From assembly GCF_010119245.1 (NCBI RefSeq), contig NZ_WNKG01000002.1, positions 62,001 to 126,000 of the forward strand: DNA of 64,000 nucleotides. The letters run 5' to 3'. Below, piece by piece: positions 49,375 to 58,925 of this stretch. Source of the DNA: Cyclobacterium salsum. GTDB taxonomy: Bacteria; Bacteroidota; Bacteroidia; Cytophagales; Cyclobacteriaceae. A program made the translations under genes and the position numbers. A model generated the notes under the pieces. It had not been told where the DNA came from. It saw only the letters and a list, made by a program, of their open reading frames with translations, and ran no database searches. Position 1 is the stretch's first letter; every line of letters starts with the position of its first letter.

Positions 49375-52140
49375 CTATAATTTTATGACAGCAGTAATCA
49401 TATCTTTTTCCGTAAGAACAACACTTTCAAAAATAACAATGGTTTTATCAGCCTCTTTTTTCATTGCCGCAGCTACTGATTTATTATTTAAAGTAATTTC
49501 GATGGAGCTTGCTGATTTCCCTTCAGGTAATGCCACTGCTATTTCCTGCAAATTCAGTTTTCCGTCGACCATTTTCACCGTGTTGGTTTGAGATGTTGCT
49601 GTTCTTGTTTGAAGGATGCTTCCCCAACCTTCAGCGCTGGTAAAGGCGGCTTTGAAATTTTCAGCATTCATTTTCGGAGCAAAACCAAGTTGCCCTTTTG
49701 GTCCATTGTATGTAAAGCCACAAGCAGCAATAAAAGCACCATAACTAGACATAGCTCGGGAATAATGGTCGCTACATTCTATCTCATTGTATGGGTTTCT
49801 CTTCTCAGGGCCATAACGTTCATGAATCGCTTTTACGATAGAAAGCCCATGGTCCAACTTGTCTTCCCAGATCATATGGCTGGCAGCCTGATGTTCAAAA
49901 CCCGTCATGCACTCGTTGAAATATCCAAATTGCCAATGGCTTTCCCAATCCTCTCTTTTCCCTCCAAGTGGCCAGGTGCATATAACCAAACCTGCATCGC
50001 CAGCAATGGCATAGGGTCTTCCATTTATTTTAGGAGACAAACCGGCTCGCAAAGGCCCAACATCAGGAACGAAATTGTATTTCCATAGCGCCTCTAGTGA
50101 ACTGTTAATCATTTTTTTGTTGTATAATTGACCTAATCCAACCTGATGAGCCCATCCTTGTCCGAAAACCTGATCAATATAACATCCTGATCCAATGCCA
50201 ATTGCATCCTTATGGTTAGGGTCTTCATTTTGAACGAAGTATTCTCCATTGAAAAGTTTCTCAATGTTCTTTTTTCCTACTTCAAGGATTGCCGTGTATT
50301 CTTCTTCTACAGTGGTGTCATTCATCACTTTTGCCATTTCAATAGAAGCAGCCAGAGCGGCTAAATAGAGAGAGGTAATTACCGGTATATTTCCGTACCA
50401 TTCGGCATCCAGCGTGTTGTGCTGTTCTCCATAAATAGTGCCGTTTGCCTTGCCATCTTCTTTATCTAAGTTTATCAGGTATTGTAAGGTGAGTTTTATG
50501 TTTTCCCAATGTTTTTTCAGGAACTCATCATTTGTTGACATTTGATAGTCACGATATGCACGCAGCACAATTCCTGCTTGCCCATCAGCTGCATTTTTAT
50601 TGGCCATTCCTCCTCTGAAATCAATCCCACCTGATAAGTCATCAATGACAACAAAATCTGTTTTCTCTCTAAGATTTTTTTCCAGTTCAGGAAATATTCT
50701 CCCCATGGCCTGAGCATAATGCCAAACATGCGTACAAGTGCCCGGGCAGCAGCCAATACCTTCCCATGCCCAAAAACGATCATCATCCAATAAATAACAA
50801 GTTTCTGTTGCCAGGATGGAAGTATTTACAAATGTTCTGTTTAGAAACCAATGAGGCAGTGTAGACTCTTCGTAAAAGCTGTTTCTCCAAGCGATCGTTT
50901 TCCGATATAAATCTTCGTATTTAGTAGCAATATCTTCAGCTACTTCCTGAGCGTTTTGAAATCGTTTTTTATAATATCGGCCTTTGTTTTCTCTTTCTAA
51001 TTCATTGTTTTTGGGAAGTATGATGTTTGGGAAATACCAGCTGATTATAAAAGTGATTTCCTGCGTTTCGTTAGGGTCTAAATGTATTGTTTTACTCAAT
51101 GCCCCACACAATTGTTCACCAAGTATTGCTGAAGCTTTTCTTTCATCATTTTTTGGAAAAAGTAGGCTACCCGTTACTTGAGTTCCGGCTTCAGCTTTCA
51201 CTTCATGGCTGGCATCCAAAAGAGACAATGACATGTTGCCAAAGTCGCGTTGTTGTTTCAAAGACGCTGCATTCGTTTGTGCAGAACAAGTCAAAATCGT
51301 ATTTCCGGAAACTTCTGAAATGGTATTGACAAGTGTTACTTCGCTATTGTTTTTCGTGTTGTTGAGAACGGCATTTTCTAACCAGCCAGCCAGCTCTGCG
51401 CTTACTTTTTTGTTGCTCGTATTGGTGGCTTTAAATCGCATGATAGTAGCGGGGTAACTTGAGGCATCTACATCGAGGGGAATAAACGGAGAGAAGGATT
51501 GCAAATCAATGGCTACCGGTAACTCTCTATCCCGATAGGTAACTTCTGCAATAGGATATTGCCCTTTAAATGTAATGTCATCAAAGCCTTTAAAGTCAAG
51601 CGATTTCTCCCAAGTGTTTTTACCCTGCTTTACTCTTATTCCAAAGCCTTGCTCAAAAGGATATTCAGGAGATACAGGAAAAATGAAATTAGCACCGTCT
51701 CTTGGCCTTACTTTTTTCTTGCCTTGCCAGTTTTCGTACTCCTTGCTACTTATCCCCTCTTTGTTTTCATTGAATATATCCCACAACCAAAGTTTGCCAT
51801 CTCCGCCAAAGTAGACAGTCCCGGTAAACAGACCGCCAATAGGCATACCTATATAAGCCAATTCTTTTCCTGTATAGACTTCTGCTGCTCCACGATCATA
51901 CAAGCTTTTATACCACTCGGGAGATAGACCTTTGTCTGTTGGTATTGTATAAGTGGATTGTGAATTTTTCATGCCAATAGCAGGAAGTCCAAGCATAACT
52001 CCACCAGTAGCCAGCCCTAAATATTTCAAAAAATCCCTTCTTACAATACTCCCTTCGATAGAAGAAGAAGTTCCGCTCGGAGAACAACATCCAGAATTCG
52101 GATCGCACGATTTATTGTTTGATTTTTTACTCATAATCAT
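49375..52140 (-). CDS. GH116-family glycoside hydrolase (GBA2-like), Tat-exported
   Basis: A 921-residue protein. After a Cys/Ser-rich start, a twin-arginine signal RRDFLKYLGLATGGVMLG precedes the mature enzyme. Residues about 80-390 form the beta-rich GBA2 N-terminal domain and about 420-830 the alpha/alpha barrel, with HVWHYAQAMGR and QHNTLDAEWYGN as barrel motifs of the family. GH116 enzymes cleave beta-glucosides, beta-xylosides or glucosylceramide. It overlaps the RbsD-like gene by four bases. An ATG two codons later is an equal alternative start. Confidence 0.88.
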   Translation of the reverse strand: MIMSKKSNNKSCDPNSGCCSPSGTSSSIEGSIVRRDFLKYLGLATGGVMLGLPAIGMKNSQSTYTIPTDKGLSPEWYKSLYDRGAAEVYTGKELAYIGMPIGGLFTGTVYFGGDGKLWLWDIFNENKEGISSKEYENWQGKKKVRPRDGANFIFPVSPEYPFEQGFGIRVKQGKNTWEKSLDFKGFDDITFKGQYPIAEVTYRDRELPVAIDLQSFSPFIPLDVDASSYPATIMRFKATNTSNKKVSAELAGWLENAVLNNTKNNSEVTLVNTISEVSGNTILTCSAQTNAASLKQQRDFGNMSLSLLDASHEVKAEAGTQVTGSLLFPKNDERKASAILGEQLCGALSKTIHLDPNETQEITFIISWYFPNIILPKNNELERENKGRYYKKRFQNAQEVAEDIATKYEDLYRKTIAWRNSFYEESTLPHWFLNRTFVNTSILATETCYLLDDDRFWAWEGIGCCPGTCTHVWHYAQAMGRIFPELEKNLREKTDFVVIDDLSGGIDFRGGMANKNAADGQAGIVLRAYRDYQMSTNDEFLKKHWENIKLTLQYLINLDKEDGKANGTIYGEQHNTLDAEWYGNIPVITSLYLAALAASIEMAKVMNDTTVEEEYTAILEVGKKNIEKLFNGEYFVQNEDPNHKDAIGIGSGCYIDQVFGQGWAHQVGLGQLYNKKMINSSLEALWKYNFVPDVGPLRAGLSPKINGRPYAIAGDAGLVICTWPLGGKREDWESHWQFGYFNECMTGFEHQAASHMIWEDKLDHGLSIVKAIHERYGPEKRNPYNEIECSDHYSRAMSSYGAFIAACGFTYNGPKGQLGFAPKMNAENFKAAFTSAEGWGSILQTRTATSQTNTVKMVDGKLNLQEIAVALPEGKSASSIEITLNNKSVAAAMKKEADKTIVIFESVVLTEKDMITAVIKL

Positions 52141-52733
52141 TTTTTTTTCTTAATTATTTTTTCACTTCCTGCTATAGCAGTTCTGAGGTTTTCTTCGGCA
52201 TCCGTATTCCAATAGCCGCATTCTAACTCAAAAAAAACGGATGTATAAGGAATTACTAAATCCGTTTTAATGATTAGCACATTAAACAATTTTGCAGATG
52301 CATCAATTTTCTGAATAATATCATCATGCAACATAGTTTTGACAGGCTTTCCTTCTAATACATTATCAAGTTTAGCTCTATAGTTTTCGATACCTTTTGC
52401 TTCCTTTTCTGGAACGAATTCCATTTTTTTATCAATAAAAATATTAGCCTTTACATGTGTAGCTTTTTCAATTAATTGATTAACAAATTCAACTGCTTCT
52501 AATTGATCGGCATCAATAGCTAGCGTTTTGATTGCCTTATTGCTTTGTTTTGGGTAGGCAGCATCTGCTATTACGATCCAATTTCTATGACCAAACAGTT
52601 GTAAAAAGCTTTTCACCTCTGATTTCCAATCTTTTACATCTGCCTTTTCTCCAATATTTGGTTCTTGACGCACTGGTTTCGTACATGATAATATTGTTAT
52701 CATTATTATAAATATTTCCTGCCTCTTATTCAT
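52137..52733 (-). CDS. RbsD/FucU-like lipoprotein
   Basis: A 198-residue protein combining a hydrophobic N terminus ending in a lipobox (ITILSC) with an RbsD/FucU mutarotase-like domain: LFGHRNWIVIADAAYP, where the catalytic His of GHGDxIVIAD is kept, and IPYTSVFFELECGYW at the C-terminal end. RbsD and FucU normally interconvert anomers of ribose or fucose in the cytoplasm; export as a lipoprotein is unusual. It is coupled to the GH116 gene, which suggests work on the released sugar. Confidence 0.72.
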   Translation of the reverse strand: MNKRQEIFIIMITILSCTKPVRQEPNIGEKADVKDWKSEVKSFLQLFGHRNWIVIADAAYPKQSNKAIKTLAIDADQLEAVEFVNQLIEKATHVKANIFIDKKMEFVPEKEAKGIENYRAKLDNVLEGKPVKTMLHDDIIQKIDASAKLFNVLIIKTDLVIPYTSVFFELECGYWNTDAEENLRTAIAGSEKIIKKKK

Positions 52734-52754
52734 GTGCATCTTTCCGGACCAGGC

Positions 52755-52920
52755 TTATTGCTGCCAACCACCGCCCAAGGCCCGGTACAAACTGGTGATG
52801 CTTTGCCGTTGTTGAACATTTAGATTGATATAATCCAGCGCTGATGATAAGGCGCTGGACTGCCCTGTTGATCACCTCCAGGCAGTCGGCATATCCTATC
52901 TTGAACTGACAGGAGGGTAA
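52755..52920 (-). pseudogene. Remnant of a TolC/NodT-type outer-membrane efflux protein
   Basis: The minus strand contains FKIGYADCLEVINRA in one frame, then, after a frameshift, LDYINLNVQQRQSITSLYRA followed by LGGGWQQ and a stop (52757-52755). This is the usual C terminus of CusC/NodT-type channels. About 55 codons remain, in more than one frame. The rest of the gene is absent, replaced by the symporter gene at its 5' side. A frame at 52726-52926 reads through it but is not a real gene. Confidence 0.8.
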
Positions 52921-52922
52921 AC

Positions 52923-54497
52923 TCAACTTCCCAGCCAGATATAGATCAATAACGTCACCAGGCAGAGTATGGCGGAAACCGGTTTGGCATACTTCCAGGG
53001 CTTCATTTCCAGCACCGGAGGTCTGCTGACATAGGTATTGGGCTTTCCCGGGAAGTAGTGGCTAATGGCAATCATCAATAATAGGTTCATCACGAATTCA
53101 ATGGCCCATATATGGATAAAGTGAATACCTGTATCCAAAACAAAGCTGGTCAGTAGGTAGAAGCTCAGCCCCGTGATCAATCCAATTTTAGCTCCCCGGG
53201 CCGTTACTTTTGGAATGAAAAAACCGGCAATCAAAACGGAGGCAATGGGAATAAAAAAAATGCCATTGAGTTGCTGCATGAGTTGGTAAAGCCCTTCCGG
53301 GGCGTTTCCCACCAAGGGGGCGATGCCTATGGCAAATAAGGCCAGGACCAGGGAACTCAAGCGCCCCACCCGGACCAGTCGCTTGTCGGTACAGTCCGGA
53401 TGAATCAGTTTTTTATAAATGTCGAGGCTAAAAATCGTCGCGGCGGAATTTAGTACGCTATTAAAGGTACTCAATATGGCACCCAAAACCACCGCAGCAA
53501 AGAATCCCAAGAGTCCTACCGGCATCACCCGGGTGAGCAGTACCGGATAGATGAAATCCTGATTGTCATAATAGGTATCGCTGTAGTAATAGTAGGCAAT
53601 GATTCCTGGCAACACGATGATCAGGGGGATAAAAATTTTGAACATTCCCGTTAATAGTAGCCCTTTTTGGGCTTCCGCCATGTTTTTTGCTCCAAAAGCC
53701 CGTTGGATAATGGTTTGGTTCATCCCCCAGAAATAGAGTTGATTGATCATCAATCCGGTGAAAATGGTTCCAAAGGGAAGCACCGAGTCTGCTTCACCGA
53801 TCACATTGAATTTTTCCGGGGCATATTCATATACCTTGCTCATGCCCGTTAGGATATTGCCTTCTCCGATATCCCATAGTGCAAAAATGGGAACCATCAG
53901 CCCTCCGATAACCAGGCCTATGGCATTGATCGAATCCGATAAGGCCACGGCTTTCAATCCTCCAAAAATGGCATATACCGATCCAATGACCCCGATCGTA
54001 ATGACGGTGATCCAGATGCCTTCGGATAAACTTACGCCTAAAACCTCGGACACATTAAAAATGCTTTCCAAATTGATGGCTCCGGTGTATAATACGATGG
54101 GCAGCAGGGTAACTACAAAGGATACCATCAGTAAAAAGGCCACCAAGGTCTTGGTGCTGCTGTCATACCGGTTTTCCAGGTATTGGGGGATGGTGGTCAG
54201 CCCCATCTTTAAATAGATGGGCAGGAAGTACAATGCCGCAATCACCAATGCAATCGCACTGGTCACTTCCCAGGCGATGATGATCATGCCGTTTTTATAG
54301 GCAGAGCCATTCAGCCCTATCAGGTGCTCGGTAGAAATATTGGTCAATATCATGGAACCGGCGATTACGCCTCCGGTGAGCGAACGACCACCCAAAAAAT
54401 ACCCGTCTCTGGAGCGAATATCGTCTTTTCGTAATTTATACCAGGAAAAAATAGCCACGAATAACGTGAATCCAACAAAGGTCAGGGCTGTAAGCAT
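52923..54497 (-). CDS. Sodium/solute symporter (SSS, SLC5 family)
   Basis: A 524-residue inner-membrane symporter with about 13-14 helices. RDGYFLGGRSLTGGVIAGSM at the start and the helix-5 NAIGLVIGGLMV, GGLKAVALSDSI motifs are typical of SSS. It follows inositol oxygenase on the same strand (72 bp gap), so myo-inositol is the best-supported substrate; this rests on context. Other sugars remain possible. Confidence 0.88.
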   Translation of the reverse strand: MLTALTFVGFTLFVAIFSWYKLRKDDIRSRDGYFLGGRSLTGGVIAGSMILTNISTEHLIGLNGSAYKNGMIIIAWEVTSAIALVIAALYFLPIYLKMGLTTIPQYLENRYDSSTKTLVAFLLMVSFVVTLLPIVLYTGAINLESIFNVSEVLGVSLSEGIWITVITIGVIGSVYAIFGGLKAVALSDSINAIGLVIGGLMVPIFALWDIGEGNILTGMSKVYEYAPEKFNVIGEADSVLPFGTIFTGLMINQLYFWGMNQTIIQRAFGAKNMAEAQKGLLLTGMFKIFIPLIIVLPGIIAYYYYSDTYYDNQDFIYPVLLTRVMPVGLLGFFAAVVLGAILSTFNSVLNSAATIFSLDIYKKLIHPDCTDKRLVRVGRLSSLVLALFAIGIAPLVGNAPEGLYQLMQQLNGIFFIPIASVLIAGFFIPKVTARGAKIGLITGLSFYLLTSFVLDTGIHFIHIWAIEFVMNLLLMIAISHYFPGKPNTYVSRPPVLEMKPWKYAKPVSAILCLVTLLIYIWLGS

Positions 54498-54569
54498 GGG
54501 TGAAAATTAAATTGCTGCCCGGGATCCGTTCCAGGCAGCAATGAATACGTTATTTTGGAAAAAAGGAAA

Positions 54570-55451
54570 TCAAAATCTAAGGGTTGCCGGCAAATACTTA
54601 GCAACCAGATCTTCGTAATAGGGCCTTAGTGCTTTTGCATCCGGCGGTACCGGAACTTTCGAGTACAGGTCGTAAGGATTGAATTTATCTACCCATTTAA
54701 ACATCTCCTTGTCGTGATCATTTAGTAGGTGATCGTAGGCACCTTCCCGGTGCTGGGCATAAAAAGAATGGTACCGAATCATGTACAGTGCCGGTTCCGG
54801 CAAGTAATCCTTGACCATTTGGTAAAGGTACTCGTCATGTCCCCAGGACATTTTTACGTTATCCAGGCCGGTGTTGGGTTCGTAGATTCCATATTGGGTA
54901 TTAAACCGTTCGTCTGATGCGTCGGGGTTTTCCTCAAAAAACTCCGGGTAAACGATTTTGTCCGAATGGCGACAGCCCACCGGAAAAGTGTCACCCACAA
55001 CGGCCCACTGGGGCTCCCCGAAAAGGCACAATACCTTTCCCATATCGTGGATAAAACCGGTCAGCACAAACCAATCCGGATGTCCGTCTGCACGAATGGC
55101 TTCCGAAGTTTGCAAGAGGTGCTGCAACTGATCCAGGTTGATATCCGGGTCCGAGTCGTCTACCAGGGTATTTAGATAATCAATGGCCTCCCAAAAGGGC
55201 ATTTCTTTCTTGTCAAACTTCAGGTAATCCTGTTGCTTTTGGCTTACAAAATCATACGTTTGATACTGGTGGTTTAATCGGTAAAATTCCCGTACCGTGT
55301 CTACCCGTTCCGAATCGTGGTAGTTTCGGTAATCCTGTTTGCTTTTAGCTTGTTCGGCCTTGGGTTTTGGGTAACGAACTTTTAAATCGTCTTCCCATTC
55401 TTCTATATTTCCCAAGGGGGCTTTTTCTTTATCTGTATATTGTTTGGTCAT
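54570..55451 (-). CDS. Inositol oxygenase family protein
   Basis: A 293-residue di-iron oxygenase of the MIOX family, which splits myo-inositol to D-glucuronate. Iron ligands appear in order: GHPDWF (H), GFIHDMGK (HD), SWGHDEY (H), RYHSFY (H) and [12 protein letters not shown] (D). N-terminal features ([21 protein letters not shown]) and DTFPVGC also fit. Length is close to eukaryotic enzymes. It lies downstream of menD by 88 bp and upstream of the symporter. Confidence 0.92.
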   Translation of the reverse strand: MTKQYTDKEKAPLGNIEEWEDDLKVRYPKPKAEQAKSKQDYRNYHDSERVDTVREFYRLNHQYQTYDFVSQKQQDYLKFDKKEMPFWEAIDYLNTLVDDSDPDINLDQLQHLLQTSEAIRADGHPDWFVLTGFIHDMGKVLCLFGEPQWAVVGDTFPVGCRHSDKIVYPEFFEENPDASDERFNTQYGIYEPNTGLDNVKMSWGHDEYLYQMVKDYLPEPALYMIRYHSFYAQHREGAYDHLLNDHDKEMFKWVDKFNPYDLYSKVPVPPDAKALRPYYEDLVAKYLPATLRF

Positions 55452-55538
55452 GATTCAGAAGATTTTATTCAGTGGTTTAAATTTAGAAAAAAACAACTTG
55501 TATTTTATTACCTAACTTATATTTTTCAAAATAATTGT

Positions 55539-57245
55539 TCACAAATTACGATCGATCAGAAATTTTTGTATCGCTTCATGAAGCATTTTCAGGGTTCGGG
55601 TATTGCTTTCACTGCTACTTTCTATTTCTACGATTTTTGGGTGGAGGGATTTTTGGAAAAAAGTTTCCAGACATTCTTCCAGCGCAGCGGCATCCCGGAC
55701 TACCCGGTATTCAAATCCCATTTCTGCGGCCAGGTGTTTTGCACTAAGCTTCTGGTGGGTTTCAAAATACTCTTCCAACTCCGGTTGTTCGGCCGGCCCC
55801 TCGATCATTCGGAAGATGCCCCCTCCGTGATTATTAAAGAGCACCACCCTCAAATTTGTTAGTTGGTACTGATGCCAGAAGGCGTTTCTGTCGTAAAAAA
55901 ACGCCATGTCACCGGTAATCAGGGTGACGTTTTCTTTGGTGGTGAAGGTGCAGCCTACCGCGGTACTGGTGGAGCCGTCAATGCCGCTGGTCCCCCGGTT
56001 ACAGATAATCTCCAGGTCTTTTTCCGGCAGGCCCAGCCTATTCACATTCCGCACGGCCAGGCTATTGGCTAAATGTACCTTCCCGAAGGGAGGCAGTTTG
56101 GCTAACACCCGTTTCAGTGCCAGCAGTTCCCCGAAAGCCTGTTTCTCCAGCAGGCCTTGAATACCGTTTCGCAGGGCTTCGTTTTTTTGACTCCAGCTTT
56201 GACTAAAAACGGGATCTGCCGGTCCTTGTTCGTTTGTGAAATGTTCCAGGAAGTATTCGGGATGCACGCGGATGATCTGCCCCAGTTTTTGAAAGGGATC
56301 CGGTACCCTACCGGCGGGTTGCACGTGCCAGTGAGTGGCCTGGCTCTTTCGCAGAAACTGCTTCATTGCCTTTGATAGGATGGATTTTCCAAAACTAATG
56401 ATAAGCTCCGGAGCCATTTCTTTTTGGGTTTCGGGGTCTTTAATAAAAAAATCGTGGTGGATGATGGCGCCTTCCTGTACCTGGTTACTGATCACATCCG
56501 TCACCAGGACGGCCTGCCGTTTACGAATAATTTCAGCCAGTAAGGTTTTGATTGCCTGATTTGGCCGCTGCTGGCCAGGAAGAAGTAGGATTTTCCGGTA
56601 TTTTCCCAATTGTGCCCGGATCTTCTGTATGGCCTCCTCCCCAAAGGTGCTGAGGCCTGTCTGTATTTCCAGCGGCGGTTCGAGGTCGGTCACTTCAAAT
56701 GAATACTTCTCCTCAGGCAAGGGGTAGAAAGGCTCCCTCACCGGAATGTTTATATGTACCGGACCCATGGGGAAACTTTTGGAAAGGACCAGGGCCTCTT
56801 TTACGATGCGTTTGGCATGCCATAACTTGTCGGGAAGCTGTGCTTCGTCAGGAAAGGTAAAGCTTTCTTTTACATGTGGCCCGTAGAGGTTTTCCTGCCG
56901 AATGGTTTGGCCGTCCCATTGGTCGATCCATTCCGGCGGACGGTCTGCTGTCAGCACCAGTAATGGGATTTGTTGGTAAAACGCTTCGGCGATGGCTGGT
57001 GCGTAATTTAAGGCAGCCGAACCACTGGTGCAAACCAACACCACCGGTTTTTGAAGTTGCTGGGCCATTCCCATCGCTATAAAGGCAGCCGATCGCTCGT
57101 CCGGAATGGTCCGGCAGTGGATTTCAGGGTGACGGATAAATGCCAGAGAAATCGGAGCACATCTGGAACCAGGCGATAATACCGCCTGAGTCACGCCACT
57201 TTTGGCACAGATAGAAGCTAAATGAGTTAATTGAGGAAGTATCAA
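55539..57245 (-). CDS. menD: SEPHCHC synthase MenD
   Basis: A 568-residue thiamine-diphosphate enzyme that joins isochorismate and 2-oxoglutarate in menaquinone synthesis. SPGSRCAPISLAF at the start, DERSAAFIAMGMAQ with the catalytic Glu, VLTADRPPEWIDQWDGQTIRQ (split) and GDMAFFYDRN...NNHGGGIF for the cofactor are visible. It overlaps menF by four bases. Confidence 0.96.
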   Translation of the reverse strand: MILPQLTHLASICAKSGVTQAVLSPGSRCAPISLAFIRHPEIHCRTIPDERSAAFIAMGMAQQLQKPVVLVCTSGSAALNYAPAIAEAFYQQIPLLVLTADRPPEWIDQWDGQTIRQENLYGPHVKESFTFPDEAQLPDKLWHAKRIVKEALVLSKSFPMGPVHINIPVREPFYPLPEEKYSFEVTDLEPPLEIQTGLSTFGEEAIQKIRAQLGKYRKILLLPGQQRPNQAIKTLLAEIIRKRQAVLVTDVISNQVQEGAIIHHDFFIKDPETQKEMAPELIISFGKSILSKAMKQFLRKSQATHWHVQPAGRVPDPFQKLGQIIRVHPEYFLEHFTNEQGPADPVFSQSWSQKNEALRNGIQGLLEKQAFGELLALKRVLAKLPPFGKVHLANSLAVRNVNRLGLPEKDLEIICNRGTSGIDGSTSTAVGCTFTTKENVTLITGDMAFFYDRNAFWHQYQLTNLRVVLFNNHGGGIFRMIEGPAEQPELEEYFETHQKLSAKHLAAEMGFEYRVVRDAAALEECLETFFQKSLHPKIVEIESSSESNTRTLKMLHEAIQKFLIDRNL

Positions 57246-58447
57246 TGGGGCTTCGTGGTTTGGATGAATTTTCCGATAATGTCACACTTTAGCTCTGTCT
57301 CCTCCCATTCCTTTTCCGGGACGGAATCTTCCGTAATCCCCGCACCGGCATAAAGAAGTGCCTGGTTGTTTTCCAATTTGGCGCAGCGAAGATTCACAAA
57401 AAGGCTGGTTTCCCCATTTAGATTTACCGGACCAATAAACCCGGAAAAATAAGAGCGGTCAAAACCCTCTTCCTCCTTCAGAAAAGTCAGGGCATCCTCC
57501 TTCGGCATGCCACAAACGGCAGAAGTAGGATGTAATAACTCCAACATGACCGAGCCGAGTTGCGGGAAGTTAGTTGCCTTCATATCCACCAGGAATTCGG
57601 ATTTTAAATGAAGTAGCCCTCCCGCTACTGAGGTTTTAGGCCCCAGTTCCTGGTATTCCCGAAGCCGGATTTTTTTAAAGCAGTTGACAATGTAACGACT
57701 TACCAGGGCTTGTTCTTCGATTTCCTTCTGCGTCCAGGCGGCATTTTTCAAGGGGTTATCTCCCTGCGCTTTCTGGGTGCCTGCCAGGGCCATGGTGTAA
57801 AAAAGATCGCCCTTGGTCCGGATTAGGGTCTCAGGACTGGCTCCGATCCAGCATCCACTGGTTTCACTATAAAAACAATTGACAAAGGCGCTGGGATAGG
57901 CCTCGCATAATTCCAGAAATACCCGGGCCAAGTCAAAATCCGGGGGGAGTTGTCGTTTTTTTAAGCGGGCGGGCACCACTTTGTAGAATCCTCCCGATTG
58001 AATACGATCAATGGCGTTTGCGACGGTACTCAGAAAGTTTGCTTTGTTGGAAGGGGTACTGTTGGGTGCTTCCGGGAGAGAGGCAATTTTATTTCTAACA
58101 ATAGTTGCGGATCCCTCCAGTATCGGTTCATTGGAATTCCACTCCTCTTCGGCGGCGGGAGATACTTCTCCCAGCATAAACCGTTCGTAGCGAGAGGCTT
58201 TTACGTATACTTGTTCATGGACTTCAGAACTCTGGAAGGGGTGTATCATAAAGCCCCCCGGCAATTCGTCCAGGTCCAGGTTTGGACGGGAATAGGCTTG
58301 TGGATCCTTATCCATAATCATCTCCACCAGTGGCTGGCCCGGTTTTTTCCACACAGCGAACGGACATCCTTCGCGAAAGGCTTCCGCTATAAAGGATTCC
58401 AGGAACAGCTCCCGGGTGGTATTGTTTGCAATGTTTTGTGTATCCAT
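57242..58447 (-). CDS. menF: Isochorismate synthase MenF
   Basis: A 401-residue chorismate-using enzyme giving isochorismate for menaquinone synthesis. The C-terminal chorismate-binding domain holds FYKVVPARLKK, ASPETLIRTKGD, ALAGTQKAQGDNP and SAVCGMPKEDAL, and ends with AGAGITEDSVPEKEWEET. Coupling to menD, rather than to a siderophore cluster, decides between MenF and EntC. It starts 5 bp after the thioesterase stop. Confidence 0.94.
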   Translation of the reverse strand: MDTQNIANNTTRELFLESFIAEAFREGCPFAVWKKPGQPLVEMIMDKDPQAYSRPNLDLDELPGGFMIHPFQSSEVHEQVYVKASRYERFMLGEVSPAAEEEWNSNEPILEGSATIVRNKIASLPEAPNSTPSNKANFLSTVANAIDRIQSGGFYKVVPARLKKRQLPPDFDLARVFLELCEAYPSAFVNCFYSETSGCWIGASPETLIRTKGDLFYTMALAGTQKAQGDNPLKNAAWTQKEIEEQALVSRYIVNCFKKIRLREYQELGPKTSVAGGLLHLKSEFLVDMKATNFPQLGSVMLELLHPTSAVCGMPKEDALTFLKEEEGFDRSYFSGFIGPVNLNGETSLFVNLRCAKLENNQALLYAGAGITEDSVPEKEWEETELKCDIIGKFIQTTKPH

Positions 58448-58452
58448 CGGAT

Positions 58453-58872
58453 TTACTTTCGGATAATAGCCAGGGTGATCCGGCTGACACAGGTAAGGTT
58501 TCCCTCCTGATCGTTAATTTTTATTTCCCATACCTGTGTCCTTTTGCCAATGTGCAGGGGAGACACCCTTCCTGTAACCTTGCCTTCTTTTACAGATTTT
58601 AGGTGGTTAGCATTAATTTCGAGCCCTACAGGATAAGCACCTTCTTCATCCAGGGTTAGCAAGGCTGCTACAGATCCCAGGCTTTCGGCTAATACCACGT
58701 TTGCTCCTCCATGTAACAGGCCAAATGGCTGTTTGGTTTTGGCTTCCACCGGCATTTCTGCTTCCAGGTAATCCTCGCCAGCGGCCGTGTAGCTGATGCC
58801 CAGAAATCCGATCAGGTTGCCTTTTCCCATCTGATTTAAAAAATCCAGGTCGGGTTTTTTCTTAAATAGCAT
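58453..58872 (-). CDS. Hotdog-fold thioesterase, probable DHNA-CoA thioesterase
   Basis: A 139-residue PaaI-type hotdog protein. The core is FGLLHGGANVVLAESLGSVAA with the catalytic-acid Glu, and the family YPVGLEINANHLKSV follows. Its place as first gene of a menF-menD operon suggests hydrolysis of dihydroxynaphthoyl-CoA (MenI role). Other acyl-CoA substrates remain possible. Confidence 0.85.
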   Translation of the reverse strand: MLFKKKPDLDFLNQMGKGNLIGFLGISYTAAGEDYLEAEMPVEAKTKQPFGLLHGGANVVLAESLGSVAALLTLDEEGAYPVGLEINANHLKSVKEGKVTGRVSPLHIGKRTQVWEIKINDQEGNLTCVSRITLAIIRK

Positions 58873-58910
58873 GTTTTATGGGATAAAATTTTTTTCTTTG
58901 AATCCAAATT

Positions 58911-58918
58911 CAAAAATA
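58911..58918 (-). promoter_or_regulatory. -7 promoter element of the men operon
   Basis: TATTTTTG on the minus strand fits TAnnTTTG and would initiate near 58904, about 30 nt before the first ATG (58872). No TTG lies at the 19-bp position. Confidence 0.5.
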
Positions 58919-58925
58919 GAGAATC

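Noticed and set aside
52726-52926. 66-codon frame between the RbsD-like gene and the symporter
   Set aside because: It is a read-through of the frameshifted TolC-type remnant, not an intact gene.
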